NCBI GenBank assembly: GCA_015832175.1
Contig: WJXW01000001.1
Location: forward strand, 3,038,001-3,102,000
Origin: Paraphaeosphaeria minitans
Taxonomy: Eukaryota > Ascomycota > Dothideomycetes > Pleosporales > Didymosphaeriaceae
Direction: 5' to 3'
Length of the DNA stretch: 64,000 nt
The notes under the pieces were generated by a model that worked only from the letters and a program-made list of their open reading frames with translations, was not told the origin of the DNA and did no database searches. The position numbers and the translations under genes are program-made. The stretch's first letter is position 1, and every line of letters starts with the position of its first letter. Positions 12,621 to 25,445 of this stretch are shown piece after piece.

Positions 12621-15600
12621 TTCTCTAGTTCCTAGGTGTTTTTACTGTGTAGGTAACCTTTCCACTTAATAAGGTACGCGTTGCTATACTAATTATATTC
12701 TAGAATTCTTTTAACCTTAAATTTATTTTCTTCCTTAGTTCTGTAGTAGAAGGCGGTTCCAACTAGTGTATTAGGGTCTGCTAGTTCTAGTAGTAATATA
12801 TAAAATACTAGGTGTATCTTTGCATCTAGCGGTAGTTCCAACTTATAGTTTACTAGTGATATTTACTTAGAAATATAAAATAGTTTAATCTTAATATAAT
12901 TTAGTTTCTTGTGTTTTTTCTTCTAAGTTCAAAGGTTCTTTATAAGTAGATATACTTTATCCCCCTTCTTTAGCTAAGGTGCTATTTTTCGTTTTTAATT
13001 TTAGTGTAAGATTAATTACTGCTAAGCTTTCTTAAGATTCTCTTAAAGTTATTAGTGTATTTTCTTTATATTTTCTATTATATCTATAGCTTCTTTTGCT
13101 TTAATTATCGTAGGAAATTATTAGTTAAAGAAATATAGGTGTCTTCTATAGTTTATATAGAATAGTGTATGTCCTAATACTACTAATACTTTGTTATTAT
13201 AGGCTAACTATGCCATAGGTAGTAATAAAACCTAGTTATTTTTCTAACTATTGCAGTAGATGCGTAGGTACGTTTCTATAGTTTAGTTTATACGTTCTAT
13301 CTGTCTGTCTGTTTATAGATAGTAAGCTATTAATAGCTTTTGTTTTGTTCTAAGCAGTGCTATAAGCGTTGTTTAATAGTTTAATATAAAGAGCTTATCT
13401 CTATTACTAATAACTATTTTTAAGATTCTATGGTATCTAACTAGTTAGTCTAGAATAAGAAAAGCGAGTTCCTTTACTATTATTCTTTTAAGACATAAAA
13501 TAAGCTTAAGATACTTAGTTAGTTAGCAGACTATTACTAGTATACTATTGTATTTAATTCCTGTTATTAGATCCTTAGAGTTTAGAATTCCTGTAATAAA
13601 ATCTATAGCAATGTCTTTCTATAGTGCTATTAGTATTCTAATTACTTACATCTCTCTATATTTAAGATATATACTGTGTTTATTTCTCTAGCATTCTACA
13701 CATTTATAGATATAAGTTATTACAGCTTCCTTAATTCCTTTAAAGGTGTAATTCCTTTAGATAAGTTCTATTGTTTTTATAATGCCTAGGTGTCTGTACA
13801 TAGGATTATTGTGGTATTATTAGATAATCTTAGTCTGTAGATATTCTAGAACTTCTTAGTTAATTACTAAAAGTTAATTTAGTTCTACTATTAGCTCTAG
13901 AAATCTATCTTTAGCTTTACAAAGGATTGTAGAGAAAGTTTTTACTTTTTCTCCTACTAGATTACTTTATTAGCTAAGAGCGTCTGCTCTGCTATTTTCT
14001 TTCCTAGCTACATAGATGATTTTAAACTTATACTGCCCTATAGTTTATAACTATCTTTATTATCATGGCGTAAGTTCTTTTGTTGTTGTGAACCTTAGAA
14101 GGTTCTTATAATCTGTGTAGATTTCTAGCGTTAAGTAACTAAGCGTATAAATCCTCTAGTACTTTAAGGCTTTAATAATAGCGTAGAGTTCTTTATTATA
14201 TACGTTGTATTGTGTTTTAGCGTTATTAAATTTGTATAAGTAATAGGCAATTAGGTGCTATTTACTATTATATTTTTATTTAGCGTAGGCGCCTAGCGCA
14301 AGATTGCTAGTGTCTATTTTAAAGCGCAGTAGTTTATTACTTCTAAAATAAATAAAGATAGGTTCTATAATATATACTATCTTAAGGAGTTAGAATAACA
14401 TTCTGCACTTATTTATCTATTTAAAGGGTACGTTCTTCTTTATAACATTTATTAAAGGTATTATAACCTTTGCGTAATCTTAGATGAATTGTTAATTAAA
14501 TCCACAGAATCCTAAGAATTCTTAGATATTCTTTGCTATCTTTAGTATTGGCTAGTTCTTAATATATTTAACTTTACTTAGTGCTATCTCAATTCCTTCT
14601 ATAGTAATAATATGTCCTAGGAATTTAAGTTATTTAACGTTAAACTTGTATTTCTTAAGTTTAATATAAAGGCATGCTTTGTCTAGTGCTTCTAGTACTA
14701 TCTATACATACTTAGTGTAGTCTAATTCGTTTTTAGAAAAAACGAGGATATCGTCTATATACGTAATAACAAATATGTCTAGATATTCGCAGAGTATATT
14801 ATTAATAAGTGCTATAAAAGCTGCTAGTGCGTTTGTAAGTCTAAATAACATAACCTTATACTTAAATAGTCTGTAGCGTAATTAAAACGCTGTTTTCTAT
14901 TCTTCACCTTTCTTAATTTATATAAGGTGGTAACCGTCTCTTAGATCTATTATTATAAATATCTTGGCTTAAGATAGTTAATCTTATAACTCTGTAATGT
15001 TTAGTAGTAAATATTAGTTCTTTATTATTATATTATTAAGTTGTTAGTAGTTAACGTATAGTCTGTCTAATCTATCCTTTTTCTTAATAAACATAAAAGG
15101 GCTTACTGCTAGTAACTTTAATAGTTATATATATCCTTTCTTAAGGTTTATCTTAATAAAATTACGTTCTTTGAGGAGTTCTTCTCCTGTCTTACTATAT
15201 AGTAGTCTAAAGGGTGGTGTCTTCCCTTCTTCTAGGTCTATCGTAAGATCCTAGAGTTAATATTCTAGTAGGTTTGCTTTTCCTTCCTTTTCCGTGAATA
15301 TATGTGTCTATTTCCTATACTCTCTTAGTAAGGTAAGAGGTGTGCTATTATCCTCCTTCTTACACTTCTTAACCTAGTAGTTCCTACTAGCGTCTGCTAA
15401 GGTGTACTTCCATTTTTTAACTATTTGTTACAGTATTATATTATTAATAACTCCCTTATCTACTATTATTTTTAGTTAATACGTAGGCTTTACTTATAAT
15501 ACACAATTACAGCGTTTAAATAATATTTTCTTTATACCCTAGTTAATCTGTAGGTTATATATTATTAACTAAGATAATCCTAAGACTAACTCATGCTTAG

Positions 15601-17778
15601 ATCCTAGTAAGATATCTAAGGTAAGTTTCTCTCTATATCCTTAGACTGTTATTATAGTAGTAACCTCCTAGTATATTTAAGGTGTCTTAGGCAATAGGAA
15701 TCTATTTGTAATATAGACAATGTAGAGTACTTCTTTTTCTAATATTATAAGTCCTACTTATCTTACTGTTTAATAAGATATAAAGTTCCTTTCTACTTCT
15801 AAGTCTATAAGAGCTTAAGCCCATATTCCTTTAAGCTATACTAGTAGCTTAACTAATACTATGCTTACTATAGTATTTAATTTAATAAAGGCGTTTTCTT
15901 GTCTAAATTTAGGCCTAAAAAAGACGTCTGTTTATATAGGTTGTAGTTAAGTTCTAGTGCCTAGTATACGTTTCTAAGCATCCGCTTCTATTATTATTCT
16001 TAAGTACGTGGCTTATATAGATTGTCTTCTTTTTCTTCTTCCTATAAAGATGTTTTTCTGTTTTTTCTCCTATAGTCTTTACTATTCCTGTGTACTAGTT
16101 AAATTAGTAGCTCTATTATTACTTCTTACATAGGGCAGTTTACAAAACTATCTAAATGTTTAGCTATATAGTAGTATTCGCAGTCTTAGTTTAGACACGT
16201 ATACTAGTACAGTTATATATAGTCTCTATTAATAAGCATATTACAGCATTTATTACCCTTTAGCGTAAGGTAAGGAAAGTATTTTACTTATTATTTATCC
16301 TAGAGGTATTTATCGCAAGCTGTGATAGGGTAGTCTGTCCATATCTATCTATAGCGTAGTTTCCTTCTAGGTTATTTCTTATTCTCCTTTTTCTCTACCT
16401 TATATTATATATATGTTAGTTCTTCGCAGTGCGTCCACATATAGAATTAGTATATAGGATTTTAGTAGTCTAGGTAGTACTTTAGTACGTAGTCTAACTT
16501 CTTATTTTTATAGGGTTACATTCCTTTTAGTGCCTAGTAGGGTTCTATATAGTCCTAAATATTTAGTTTATACTTAGGTGATATAGGGTTATCTTCTTCC
16601 CGCCTACTTTATAGGTAAGGAGTAGAAGATCTTAGTATCTCTTCTATGTCTTCTGTGTTATAGTATATATTAGAGTTATCTTCTAGATCTTTGTATAGTT
16701 ATAAGTTAAATAAATCTAATTACTTACTTTGCTCTAGTGTAACGCATTAGTAACTAAATAGCGTTGTAATAACTTCCTATTCCTTATTAGGTTCTTAGTC
16801 CTTAATAGTTAGTATATTTAACTTAGTTTAATAGACTTTGTTCTTTAATCTATAGTTCCTAGCTATATAGCCTAGTTTGCCACATATAAAGCATTTACGG
16901 GTCTTAGTTATTAATTATTAACTTCTATTAGAAACGCGTTTATTAGGCTGCTTAGGGCCTATCCTTCCTCCTTTTCCTTTACCTAAGTAGTTAAACTAGA
17001 CATCTTCTATTAGTTTATATCTCTAGTAGTTCCTTAGCTATTACTTTTAGATAATTCTAACAGGGTTCTTATAAACCATTTTTGCTAGTTATCTAAAGCT
17101 TATTACCTTAGGGTTTTAGTAGAACTCCTATTATAGTGAAAACTATTCTCTATTAATTCTAATAGTTTCTTTATATAGTTTTTTAAGGTTAGTAATTCGT
17201 GCACTACTACGTAAGAGTTCCTTACGTAGTTTCTGTTTAAGTCCTTATTTATACATATCCTAAAGAGATTTATTATCCTAGTTAAGTTACATAGTGTATC
17301 TACAGAACTTAGCTATATACTTAGCTACTAATTGTTTCTAAGTTATAGTCTAAATCTTTACTTTTATAATAAAGTCTTTATTAGCAATCCTAAAGAGTTA
17401 CTTAAGGTATTTCTTAAAGTTATTATAATCTTTAATAATATTAACTACATTAGCGTGCTTATTCGCGTAATTATTGTTATTATTGTTATAGTCTATTCCT
17501 AAGTACTTTTTAAAGTAAAGATAGATCTATAATCCTACATCTCCTCGCATATATGTTGCTGCAAAAATAACTTTCTTTTTATCTTTAAAGGGTTTGTTTA
17601 AGTTAAAGAAGTAGAGGTCTAACTAGAGAATTTAGACGTTAGTTTAAAATTATTCGCTAAAGTAAAGATAAGGTTTATACGCCTTACTACTATCCTTTAT
17701 AAAAGTAATCTTAGCGGCACCTAAAGCTGTAGAAGAGGTAGAAGTTTATAAAGTACTTATGTTAAGGGTGTTTAAGAT
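12490..17778 (-). pseudogene. B2 gag-pol with chromodomain (Ty3/Gypsy)
   Basis: Minus-strand frames, placed by alignment with element C. Gag runs from about 17,770, with a CCHC knuckle near 16,890 (KCF start kept). Protease is near 15,810 (ALIDL-type stretch). Reverse transcriptase covers about 15,300-14,650 with the YxDD position near 14,765. RNase H ends near 13,966. The integrase runs to about 12,770 and contains the QTERTNQ-type segment near 13,280. A chromodomain (YLIKWKGY) sits near 12,690. Stops are frequent and mainly TAG/TAA. The chromodomain would normally steer insertion to methylated chromatin, in keeping with the nest around it. Confidence 0.85.
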
Positions 17779-18188
17779 GTTAAATCTAAGAGGGTAGCTA
17801 GTCCTAAAGGGTTAAGGTTAGTTCTTAGGTAGGAGTACTTACAGAAGGTAGAAAGTCTTATTAATATAATAGTATTTTACAAAGTGTAATAAGTTAACAA
17901 TTTAGTCTGCTAGAATCTAAACAATAGATTAATAAATAGATTAAATATAAGTATAGAGAGCCTATCCTTGTGTTCTTATATACTTTAAGCGATTAGTGGA
18001 CTAATCGCTCTAATTAAACTAATTAAGCACTAATTAGTTACTTAGTATGTTAAGTACTCAGTCTAATTAGTTGTCTTGGCGCTCTAATCACACTAATTAG
18101 ATCACGTGACCTTTTGTGCCGTGTCACTCGAATAACGAATGTAGATATATATGAAGATCCCAGGAGGCCTAGCCTTCGGATCTTAACA
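17779..18188 (-). repeat. B2 5' LTR (410 bp)
   Basis: Partner of 11,480-11,890 with scattered transition differences. It keeps more CpG and TpG than its partner, including an intact TCACGTGA box near 18,100-18,110 and the segment GGAGGCCTAGCCTTCGG near the end. The (T)AATTAG inverted repeats of the U3 lie at about 17,988-18,100. Confidence 0.92.
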
Positions 18189-19656
18189 TATTAGATCCTT
18201 AGAGTTTAGAATTCCTATAATAAAATCTATAGTAATATTTTCCTATAGTGCTGTTAGTATTCTAATCGCTTATATCTCTCTATATTTAAGATGTGTACTA
18301 TGTTTATTTCTCTAGTATTCTACACATTTGCGAATATAAGTTATTATAGCTTCCTTAATTCCTTTAAAGATGTAATTCCTTTAGATAAGTTCTATTATTT
18401 TTGTAATACCTAGGTGTCTATACATAGGGTTATTATAGTATTATTAGATAATTTTAGCCTGTAAATGTTCTAGAACTTCTTAGTTAATTACTAAAAGTTA
18501 ATTTAGTTCTACTATTAGTTCTAGAGATTTATCTTTAGCTTTGCGAAGAATTACAGAGAAAGTTTTTACCTTTTCTCCTACTAGATTACTTTGTTAGCTA
18601 AGAGCGTCTGCTTTGCCATTTTCTTTTCTAGCTATATAGATAATTTTAAACTTGTACTGCCTAGTAGTCTATAACTATTTTTATTATTATGGCGTAAGTT
18701 CTTTTATTATTATAAACCTTAGAAGGTTCTTATAATCTGTGTAGATTTCTAGCGTTAAGTAGCTAAGTGTATAAATCCTCTAGTGTTTTAAGGCTTTAAT
18801 AATAGCGCAGAGTTCTCTATTATATATATTATATTATATTTCGGCGTTATTAAATTTGTATAAGTAATAGGTAAATAGGTGCTATTTGCTATTATATTCT
18901 TATTTAGCGTAGGCGTCTAGCGTAAGATCACTAGCGTCTATTTTAAAGCGTAGTGGTTTATCACTTCTAAAAAAAACAAGGACAGGTTCTATAATACATG
19001 CTATTTTAAGGAGTTAGAATAACATTTTATACTTATTTATCTATTTAAAGGGTACGTCCTTCTTTATAAAATTTATTAAAGGTATTAGAACCTTTACGTG
19101 ATCTTAGATAAATTGTTAGTTAAATCTATAGAATTCTAAAAATTCTTAGATGTTTTTAGCTATCTTTAGTATTAGCCAGTTTTTAATATATTTAACTTTA
19201 CTTAGTGCTATCTTAATTCCTTCTATAGTAATAATGTGTCCTAGGAATTTAAGTTATTTAACGTTAACCTTATATTTCTTAAGTTTAATACAAAGGCATG
19301 CTTTATTTAGTGCTTCTAGTACTATCTATACATGCTTAGTGTGATCTAATTCGTTTTTAGAAAAGACAAGGATATTATTTATATACGCGATAACAAATAT
19401 ATCTACATGTTTATAGAGTACGTTATTAATAAGTGCTATAAAAGCTGCTAGTGCATTTATAGGTCTAAATAGCATAACTTTATATTTAAATAGTTTGTAG
19501 CGTGATTAAAAAACTATTTTCTATTCTTTACCTTTCTTAATTTATATAAGGTGGTAACTGTCTCTTAAATTTATTATTATAAATATCTTAGCTTAAGATA
19601 GTTAATTTCGTAGCTTTATAATATTTAGTAGTAGATATTAGTTCTTTATTATTATA
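18189..19656 (-). mobile_element. Element B1, piece 2: reverse transcriptase, RNase H and integrase N-terminus
   Basis: Continues B1 directly from 11,479 once B2 is removed, and aligns with 13,574-15,033 of B2. On the minus strand it carries the reverse transcriptase palm, RNase H and the integrase N-terminal region. It stops at 19,656 in the reverse transcriptase, where a family D LTR begins; the 5 bases before that LTR are ttata. A 64-codon frame at 19,150 on the plus strand is a chance opening opposite the pol. Confidence 0.85.
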
Positions 19657-19851
19657 TATTAAAGTAAAACACTCACTTCCGTAATTCTTTCTAGATCCAC
19701 TAATTTATATTACAGGATTCTTGCCAAGAGGCTTATTTCTTTTGTATATAGTCTGCCCTTTTAGTATCCTTTCCCACAATTAGCTATTTATATTCTTTAC
19801 AACTCTGCTCCTAAATATCCTATAATAGTTTAAGCCCTTTTTACCACAATA
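19657..19851 (+). repeat. D-2 5' LTR (195 bp)
   Basis: Starts TATTAAAGTAAAACACTC (TG changed to TA) and ends ACCACAATA (CA changed to TA). It has the same length as both LTRs of the complete D element at 29,717-29,911 and 36,842-37,036. Confidence 0.88.
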
Positions 19852-21076
19852 GTTATAAGCCTAGCGCTTAGAACGTAGGATAATTCTCCCTACCTACTTA
19901 GTAACACTTAAATTATTATATAACACTCTATTTAGAACCTCTCTATAATATAACCCCTCTATTTCTAATTACAAAAATTATTAAAATAGTAGAAGTATAG
20001 CTTGTTAATTGCGCTAGCTAGCCCTACTAGTTTGTCTAGCTTTAATTCTAAGTAAACTTAAAAGGAATCTAGAACTAAATTAACCTAGAGGCGATTAACA
20101 CTCTAGTAATTAATTACGTAAAGCTAGAATAAGCTCTACTCCTATAGAAACTATTACTAATTACGGATACAGCCTTTGTAGTAAGTATTTAATTATATAA
20201 AGCAGAGCTTACTAAGTATAAAATAGATAAGGAGAGCTTTCCTTTATAAATAGTAGAATATAGAGTAGTAGTTTTAGACTAGTAAGTAGACTATACTAAG
20301 ATATAGAATCTCTAGACTTAGGTAAACACTATAGTATCGCCTAATCTACTTACTCCTACCATAATTACTCTAGTTAATACACGCTAAACTACGCTTTAGT
20401 CCCTAATTTAACTCTTAATGGAAGATCTCGCACTAAATAAAAAAGCTATATAGAATGATATTTAAGCTTTATACTGCGCTTATCTTAAAAAGGCTAAGTA
20501 GGTAAGATAAAGTCCTAAAACCTAGTTTAAAGAGTAGCAGCTCTTCTATTAAAAAGCAAAGACCTACTTAATTAGCGAAATTAGCAGACTACTTACTACC
20601 TAAAATTTCCTAGATATAATTACTACGTGTATAGCACTAGATTAGGCCTAATTAATAAACTAACAGCTAATCTAGAATAAGACGCTAGGATGGAATTAGA
20701 TCACGCTAGATAATCTAGGGAAGGTATTTTTAGCGCTTGTCTAGGAGTATTTAATTTAATCTAGTTCTAATAAAATAAGTGGGGTATTCGCCACTTTTAA
20801 TAGATTATTAAAACAATCTACTAACTCTAATAGTTCTAGTTTATCTAATTAGATAAAGAAACAACTAAACTGTCTCTATAAGCCCTATACTTATAGGTGG
20901 AAACTAATAGAGTGCTAAAGACTTTAAACTGCGATAGCTAGATTACCCTAGGATAGAATATTATTATTTAATCTCACTAATAAAGAAAAATTAGAGATTC
21001 TTAATTAACTTAAGTAGCCTAAGTGGTTAAACCTTTGTAATGCGATCACAAAGGCAGGATAGAATAAAAAATAATT

Positions 21077-21532
21077 TGTTAGGATCTGGCCGCGCGCGGG
21101 CAGCAGGGCGTAAGCTTATTAGACTACTAGTCTACTAGAGTTAGCTAACTAAGTAGTTAGGTAATAGGTTATAGGTTTTAAGGGTCCTAAGAACCGCACA
21201 GGCCTCGCCTATACAGGAACTCTAGGACGCGTAGGACTCGCCCACATAGGACTCTAGGACGTATGGGACTCTAGGACATATGGGACTCTAGGACGTATAG
21301 GATTCTAGGATATGTGGGACTACTTAGTATATAGGAACGCGAGAATAAGCTTCTTATACTTATATTTAATCTATTTATTAATCTATTGTTTAGATTCTAG
21401 TAGACTAAATTGTTAACTTATTACACTTTATAAAATACTATTATATTAATAAGACCTTCCACCTCCTATAAGTACTCCTGCCTAAGAACTAACCTTAACC
21501 CTTTAGGACTAGCTACCCTCTTAGATTTAATA
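21077..21532 (+). repeat. Solo LTR, B/C family, third U3 type (456 bp)
   Basis: A lone LTR inside D-2 gag with perfect 5-bp TSD taatt at 21,072-21,076 and 21,533-21,537; removing it restores the gag sequence seen in D. The right 200 bp (from about 21,325) are the R-U5 type of elements B and C. The left part is a different, GC-rich U3 (GGATCTGGCCGCGCGCGGGC) with a 17-bp tandem repeat. No internal sequence remains, so it arose by LTR-LTR recombination. Confidence 0.9.
21215..21321 (+). repeat. 17-bp minisatellite in solo LTR U3
   Basis: Four to five copies of GGACTCTAGGACGTATG, some diverged (GGACATATG, GGATTCTAGGATATGTG). Several copies keep CpG and GGAC intact despite the RIP around them. 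Confidence 0.8.
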
Positions 21533-22358
21533 TAATTCTCTACTAAGACTATTAAGTATCCTAGTAGTATTGCTACTACTCTACTAAACCTATTTAATCT
21601 ACCTACAAATAATAGAGTATTAGGTGTCTACTCTGCTCTATAATTAACGCTTATCCTCTATTAGAATATATAATACTAGATAGTGCTGCAGCAGTTTACC
21701 TAGTTAATAATTATAAAAGACTTATTCCTAGAATGTTTTAATTATTAAATAAGAGTATAGAGGTAGGTATACAAAGCCTCCTAATCTTAGGAATTAGTAA
21801 TAGACTAATTAAGAACGCTTTGTATAGAAAAAATAAGAGATTTATAGAAGATCTGCTACTCTAAAAAGTAAGAGTAGTAGAAGGCTTTTATATAAATATT
21901 ATATTAGAAGCTCTTTTAAAGAAAGTAAAGATTTAGTACTTTAGTTTAGATTACACTCTTAGGATTAGAAGTCTAGAATAAAGTGTTATTTTAGTAGACC
22001 TAAGATATAAGTATAACTTTACTTTCTTATAATATAAACTAATTCACTCTTGTCTAACTGTTATAAGTATAACTACTAAAGGATTATTCTAGGTTAATAT
22101 TAAGAGATTAGATTCTAAGGACCTCTAGCACCTTTAAGTAGGGTATATAGGAAGTAGAGCCCTATAAGCTCTAGTAACTACAGCCTAAGGTGTAAAGATT
22201 ACTAGAATATTAAGAAAGAATTGCGAGCACTATGCTACTATACATATAACCTAGGTAATCTCTAGAACACCTAGAGAATAATTACTTAGGCTATTTTACT
22301 TATTATCCTAGGATCTATTTAATATACCTACTGCTTAAAATAGAGAAAACTAGGTTTT

Positions 22359-22596
22359 TGTCTGTACAGTTTATCGTACAAGTAGCACTAGGTGAAGTAG
22401 GGGCCTACCTACCTATAGGGACCCGCATAAGGACCCACTACTTAGGTTAGCGCTAAGAGGCAGAGACTTTATAAAGCCCTCAGTGCCCCTTTGTACGATA
22501 AACCAGACATAATTAATTAAACCTACTTCTTACCCTTTACACGATAGTATACTATTAACCCTTAAATGCTTAATTATAGATTAAGCCAAACTAACA
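22359..22596 (+). repeat. A2 5' LTR, 238-bp form
   Basis: Starts TGTCTGTACAG and ends CCAAACTAACA. It retains several CpG and CpA sites that are lost in the other A LTRs, so it is the least mutated of the four. Confidence 0.9.
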
Positions 22597-22919
22597 CTAA
22601 TTAGTAGTTAATTCTAATTAACTACAAACTAGTAAGGTCTAAAGATAGAGCGCCCTATAAGCTAGATGCGTAGGCTCTATATTATTACCTTTACTAGAGA
22701 TTAAATTTTAGATTGTATAATAAGCAGAAACAAAGCGCGCACATCTATAAAGAGTTATATAATCTAGTCTAAGCTATTCTATAGAAAAGAAAGGAGATAA
22801 TACCTTTACTAGAGATTAAATTTTAAATTATATAATAAGCAGAAACAAAGCGCGCATATTTATAAAGAGTCGCATAATCTAGTCTAAGCTATTCTATAGA
22901 AAAGAAAGGAGATAGTGAG

Positions 22920-24790
22920 TATATTTACAACCCTAAAAAACACGTCGCATAATTAAACTAGCGATAACTAAACGTAAACACGTCGCACGATTAAACTAGC
23001 AATAACTAAACATAGACATGTCGCACGACTAAGAAAGACAACAATAATATAGCCTTAAGACTAGAAGACTTCCTAGAGAAACTATAACCTAAAGACGTTG
23101 CGTAACAATTAATACTGCCTCTTTAGTAGAAAGACAAAGCTAAAGTAATATAGCTTTAATAAGTGGAGGAAGTAATAAATATTAAGGCTATTACCTTAAG
23201 AGGAGAGATTGCACAAAAGTACTAGGTAGATAGAGTAAATCTACACAGCTACCTACCCCCTTCTCTAAAATAGTTAAACACTTATATAGTGTATATAATC
23301 GCGCAATATTGCGTAAGTAGCCTTAAAAGTAAAGAGGTAATCTCTTCTTTTGCTAAAAATTTTAATAACTAGAAGAAGAGAACCTTTAATAAGATTAGTT
23401 ATGCGGCAAGAAGAGAGCTTATTACTTTTCTTATAAAGGAAGGCTTTATTGCTACTAATTCTATAATAAAGGACACCTATATAAAGAAACTCTTTAAACT
23501 ATTATAGCTTAACTATAAGCTATAGACCCTTTGTACAATAACGCTGCAACTATAACCTAAACTACTTTACACGATCTTAATAATATAACCTACACTATCT
23601 ATAGGTAATGCATATATATATAGAGCACAGCTAGGGCCTATCCCTATATATGCGAGGTTAGAGACACTATATATAGAGCTACACTAGTAGTAACAGCCTA
23701 AAACCTAGACTGCTTTTGCCTAATAAACTATATTGTACAAAGAGGCTAGACACTCCTAGTCTCCTTAATAACTAGGAGATTATACTTATATTTAGCTAGA
23801 TAAGATTATTCTCTTTTAGAAGGCTTAGAGTAAAGAGAATAACTATACTAGTAGGCTGTATAACATCTCAGTAGATAAGGTAAAAGTCTTTAGAGAACTA
23901 TGCTATAGGCTAGGTATACTATAGGACTAGTATATAAATATCTTTCTAGGAATCCTTTCTAATCGTGCAAGTACCTACTACCTACATAATATTACACTAG
24001 GACTTCTATAGGATAAATTGTATAATAGACTAAATAGGCACTTTAACACTAGTGTTAATTATAATTAGTACTAGATAGACTAGACCACTCTTACCTTTAA
24101 ATACTATAAAAGGGATAATCTAGCTACTATATCGTATAAGGCCTTAGAAGTAATAATTAATAAGCTTACCTTAGCCTAAAGGGCTCTTAGACAAGGCTTT
24201 AGTAGTAAACTATAACTACACACTACTATTATATAAGTATACTACAGCTATTCTAACCTTAAATAAGCTATATTTAACCCTAAAAATATAGTAGAGGGCT
24301 TACTTAGTAACCTTTATACATTACTCTAAGTTACTAAAGATAGAAAAAAGTTATAGTTTTTCTAAGATAGTAAAGAAGTGTACTACACTAATTAATAATA
24401 TAATAATTCTAATTATATAAGAGGATCTAGCCCCTCTAAAGGTAGATTAACCTTTAGACTAAAAGAAAAAAGTAACTTTAGAAGTTTAAGCTCTTGTATA
24501 AAGTAGAAATGCTTTATATACTATAAAGAAAGATGCTAGTCTACTAACTATCTACTAAGGGATACCTAGTAAGCTAGAAGGTAATATATATTATTATACG
24601 CTAACTTCTACAAACATAAACCCTCTACTATAGATATATAAGTATATATCCTTAACTTTAAAGGAGAGTTAGAGGAAGAAGACTATCGCACGAAAGAGGA
24701 GGAAGATAAATAAGACTAATAGAGTAATAAAGAAGAAGTATAGAAGGCTACCTTATATCTTACTTCTACTATATACCTTTATCGCACGAC
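22920..24790 (+). pseudogene. A2 gag (Copia)
   Basis: Plus-strand frame beginning with a KKDNNN..ALRLEDFLEKL stretch. It continues through a basic, Leu-rich capsid region and ends in a knuckle region near 24,508-24,549 (KCFIYYKERC, with Tyr where the second Cys is expected) followed by STN and a Glu/Asp-rich tail (LEEEDYRTKEEEDK). It packages element RNA in the intact family. Stops are TAA/TAG at probable Gln/Trp positions. With no pol behind it, this copy could only have moved with help from a complete element. Confidence 0.75.
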
Positions 24791-25133
24791 TAGGAGCGAT
24801 CTTTCTATACTTACTTACTAAGACCTAGCGCTAAGCATTACATTACTTAATACCCTACCTTCTATTTACGCATAGAACATATGTCTAGAAAGAGCCTTAT
24901 TATATAATGCGACTCTACTACTATGCGAAGGGGTAGAGTAAGAACTAAGTAGGTTAGCTGTTACTATCTATTTATATAAGAGTAGGTATAAATAGGACCT
25001 CTACTATATAGCGACACTGCACCTACATTACAATCTATTCTAATAGGGGAAGGCTAACTATATAGATAGAGAAGAATAAGAAAGGGAAAGTGTATAATAG
25101 ATATAAGCTATTGCACAAAAGAAAAGTTACTAG

Positions 25134-25445
25134 TATCTATATAGTTTATTGTATAAATAGCACTAAGTGAAATAGGGGCCTGCCTACCTATAGGGACCCG
25201 TATAAGGACCCACTACTTAGGTTAGCGCTAAGAGGCAGAGACTTTATAAGGCCTTACCTACCTATAAGGACCTACACAAGGACCCCCTACTTAGGTTAGC
25301 GCTAAGAGGCAGAGACTTTATAAAGCCCTTAGTGCCCCTTTGTACAATAGACTAGACGTAATTAATTAAACCTACTTCTTACCCTTTGCATAATAGTATA
25401 CTATTAACCCTTAAATGCTTAATTGCAGATTAAGCCAAACCAACA
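25134..25445 (+). repeat. A2 3' LTR, 312-bp form
   Basis: Starts TATCTATATAG (TG changed to TA), ends CCAAACCAACA, and contains the same 74-bp tandem duplication as 9,754-10,065. It is preceded by the purine run AAAAGAAAAG. Confidence 0.88.

Larger units (their letters stand above)
11480..18188 (-). mobile_element. Element B2, complete Ty3/Gypsy chromovirus nested in B1
   Basis: A complete 6.7-kb element read on the minus strand. LTRs are 11,480-11,890 and 17,779-18,188, with a perfect 5-bp TSD tatta at 11,475-11,479 and 18,189-18,193. Joining the flanks restores uninterrupted B1 integrase sequence (CTGTTATTAGATCC), so B2 inserted into a relative of its own family. Order on the minus strand: 5' LTR, gag, protease, reverse transcriptase, RNase H, integrase, chromodomain, 3' region, polypurine tract, 3' LTR. 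The order with integrase last and the chromodomain define a Ty3/Gypsy chromovirus. Confidence 0.92.
19657..22358 (+). mobile_element. Family D element, 5' part (D-2, second half)
   Basis: Plus-strand 5' half of a Copia element: LTR, leader, gag and the start of the integrase zinc region, matching the reverse complement of 34,790-37,036. It ends at 22,358 in gtttt, where A2 begins. D-2 piece 1 (1-2,766) ends at exactly the complementary point (aaaac), so both are halves of one copy that was split by an A element and then separated by inversion. Gag runs from about 19,990; the pre-integrase region near 22,120-22,280 keeps an HL.VGYIGSR-like stretch and CEHYAT for the expected C-x2-C. Confidence 0.85.
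22359..25445 (+). mobile_element. Element A2, internally deleted Ty1/Copia retrotransposon
   Basis: A 3.1-kb relative of A1 in the opposite orientation: LTR 22,359-22,596, leader, gag (about 22,920-24,790), then directly the 3' region and LTR 25,134-25,445. Integrase, reverse transcriptase and RNase H are missing (about 4.2 kb by comparison with A1); the join lies near 24,770-24,830. Left LTR is the 238-bp form and right LTR the 312-bp form. Its left flank gtttt and right flank ttctc pair with the flanks of A1, not with each other. Confidence 0.9.

Noticed and set aside
19150..19344. 64-codon plus-strand frame
   Set aside because: It lies opposite the B1 reverse transcriptase and has no homologue in the equivalent part of B2; a chance opening.
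2767..25445. A1 and A2 as the arms of one giant inverted-repeat transposon
   Set aside because: Each has its own pair of direct LTRs and Copia coding order; the inverted arrangement is explained by recombination between two separate insertions.
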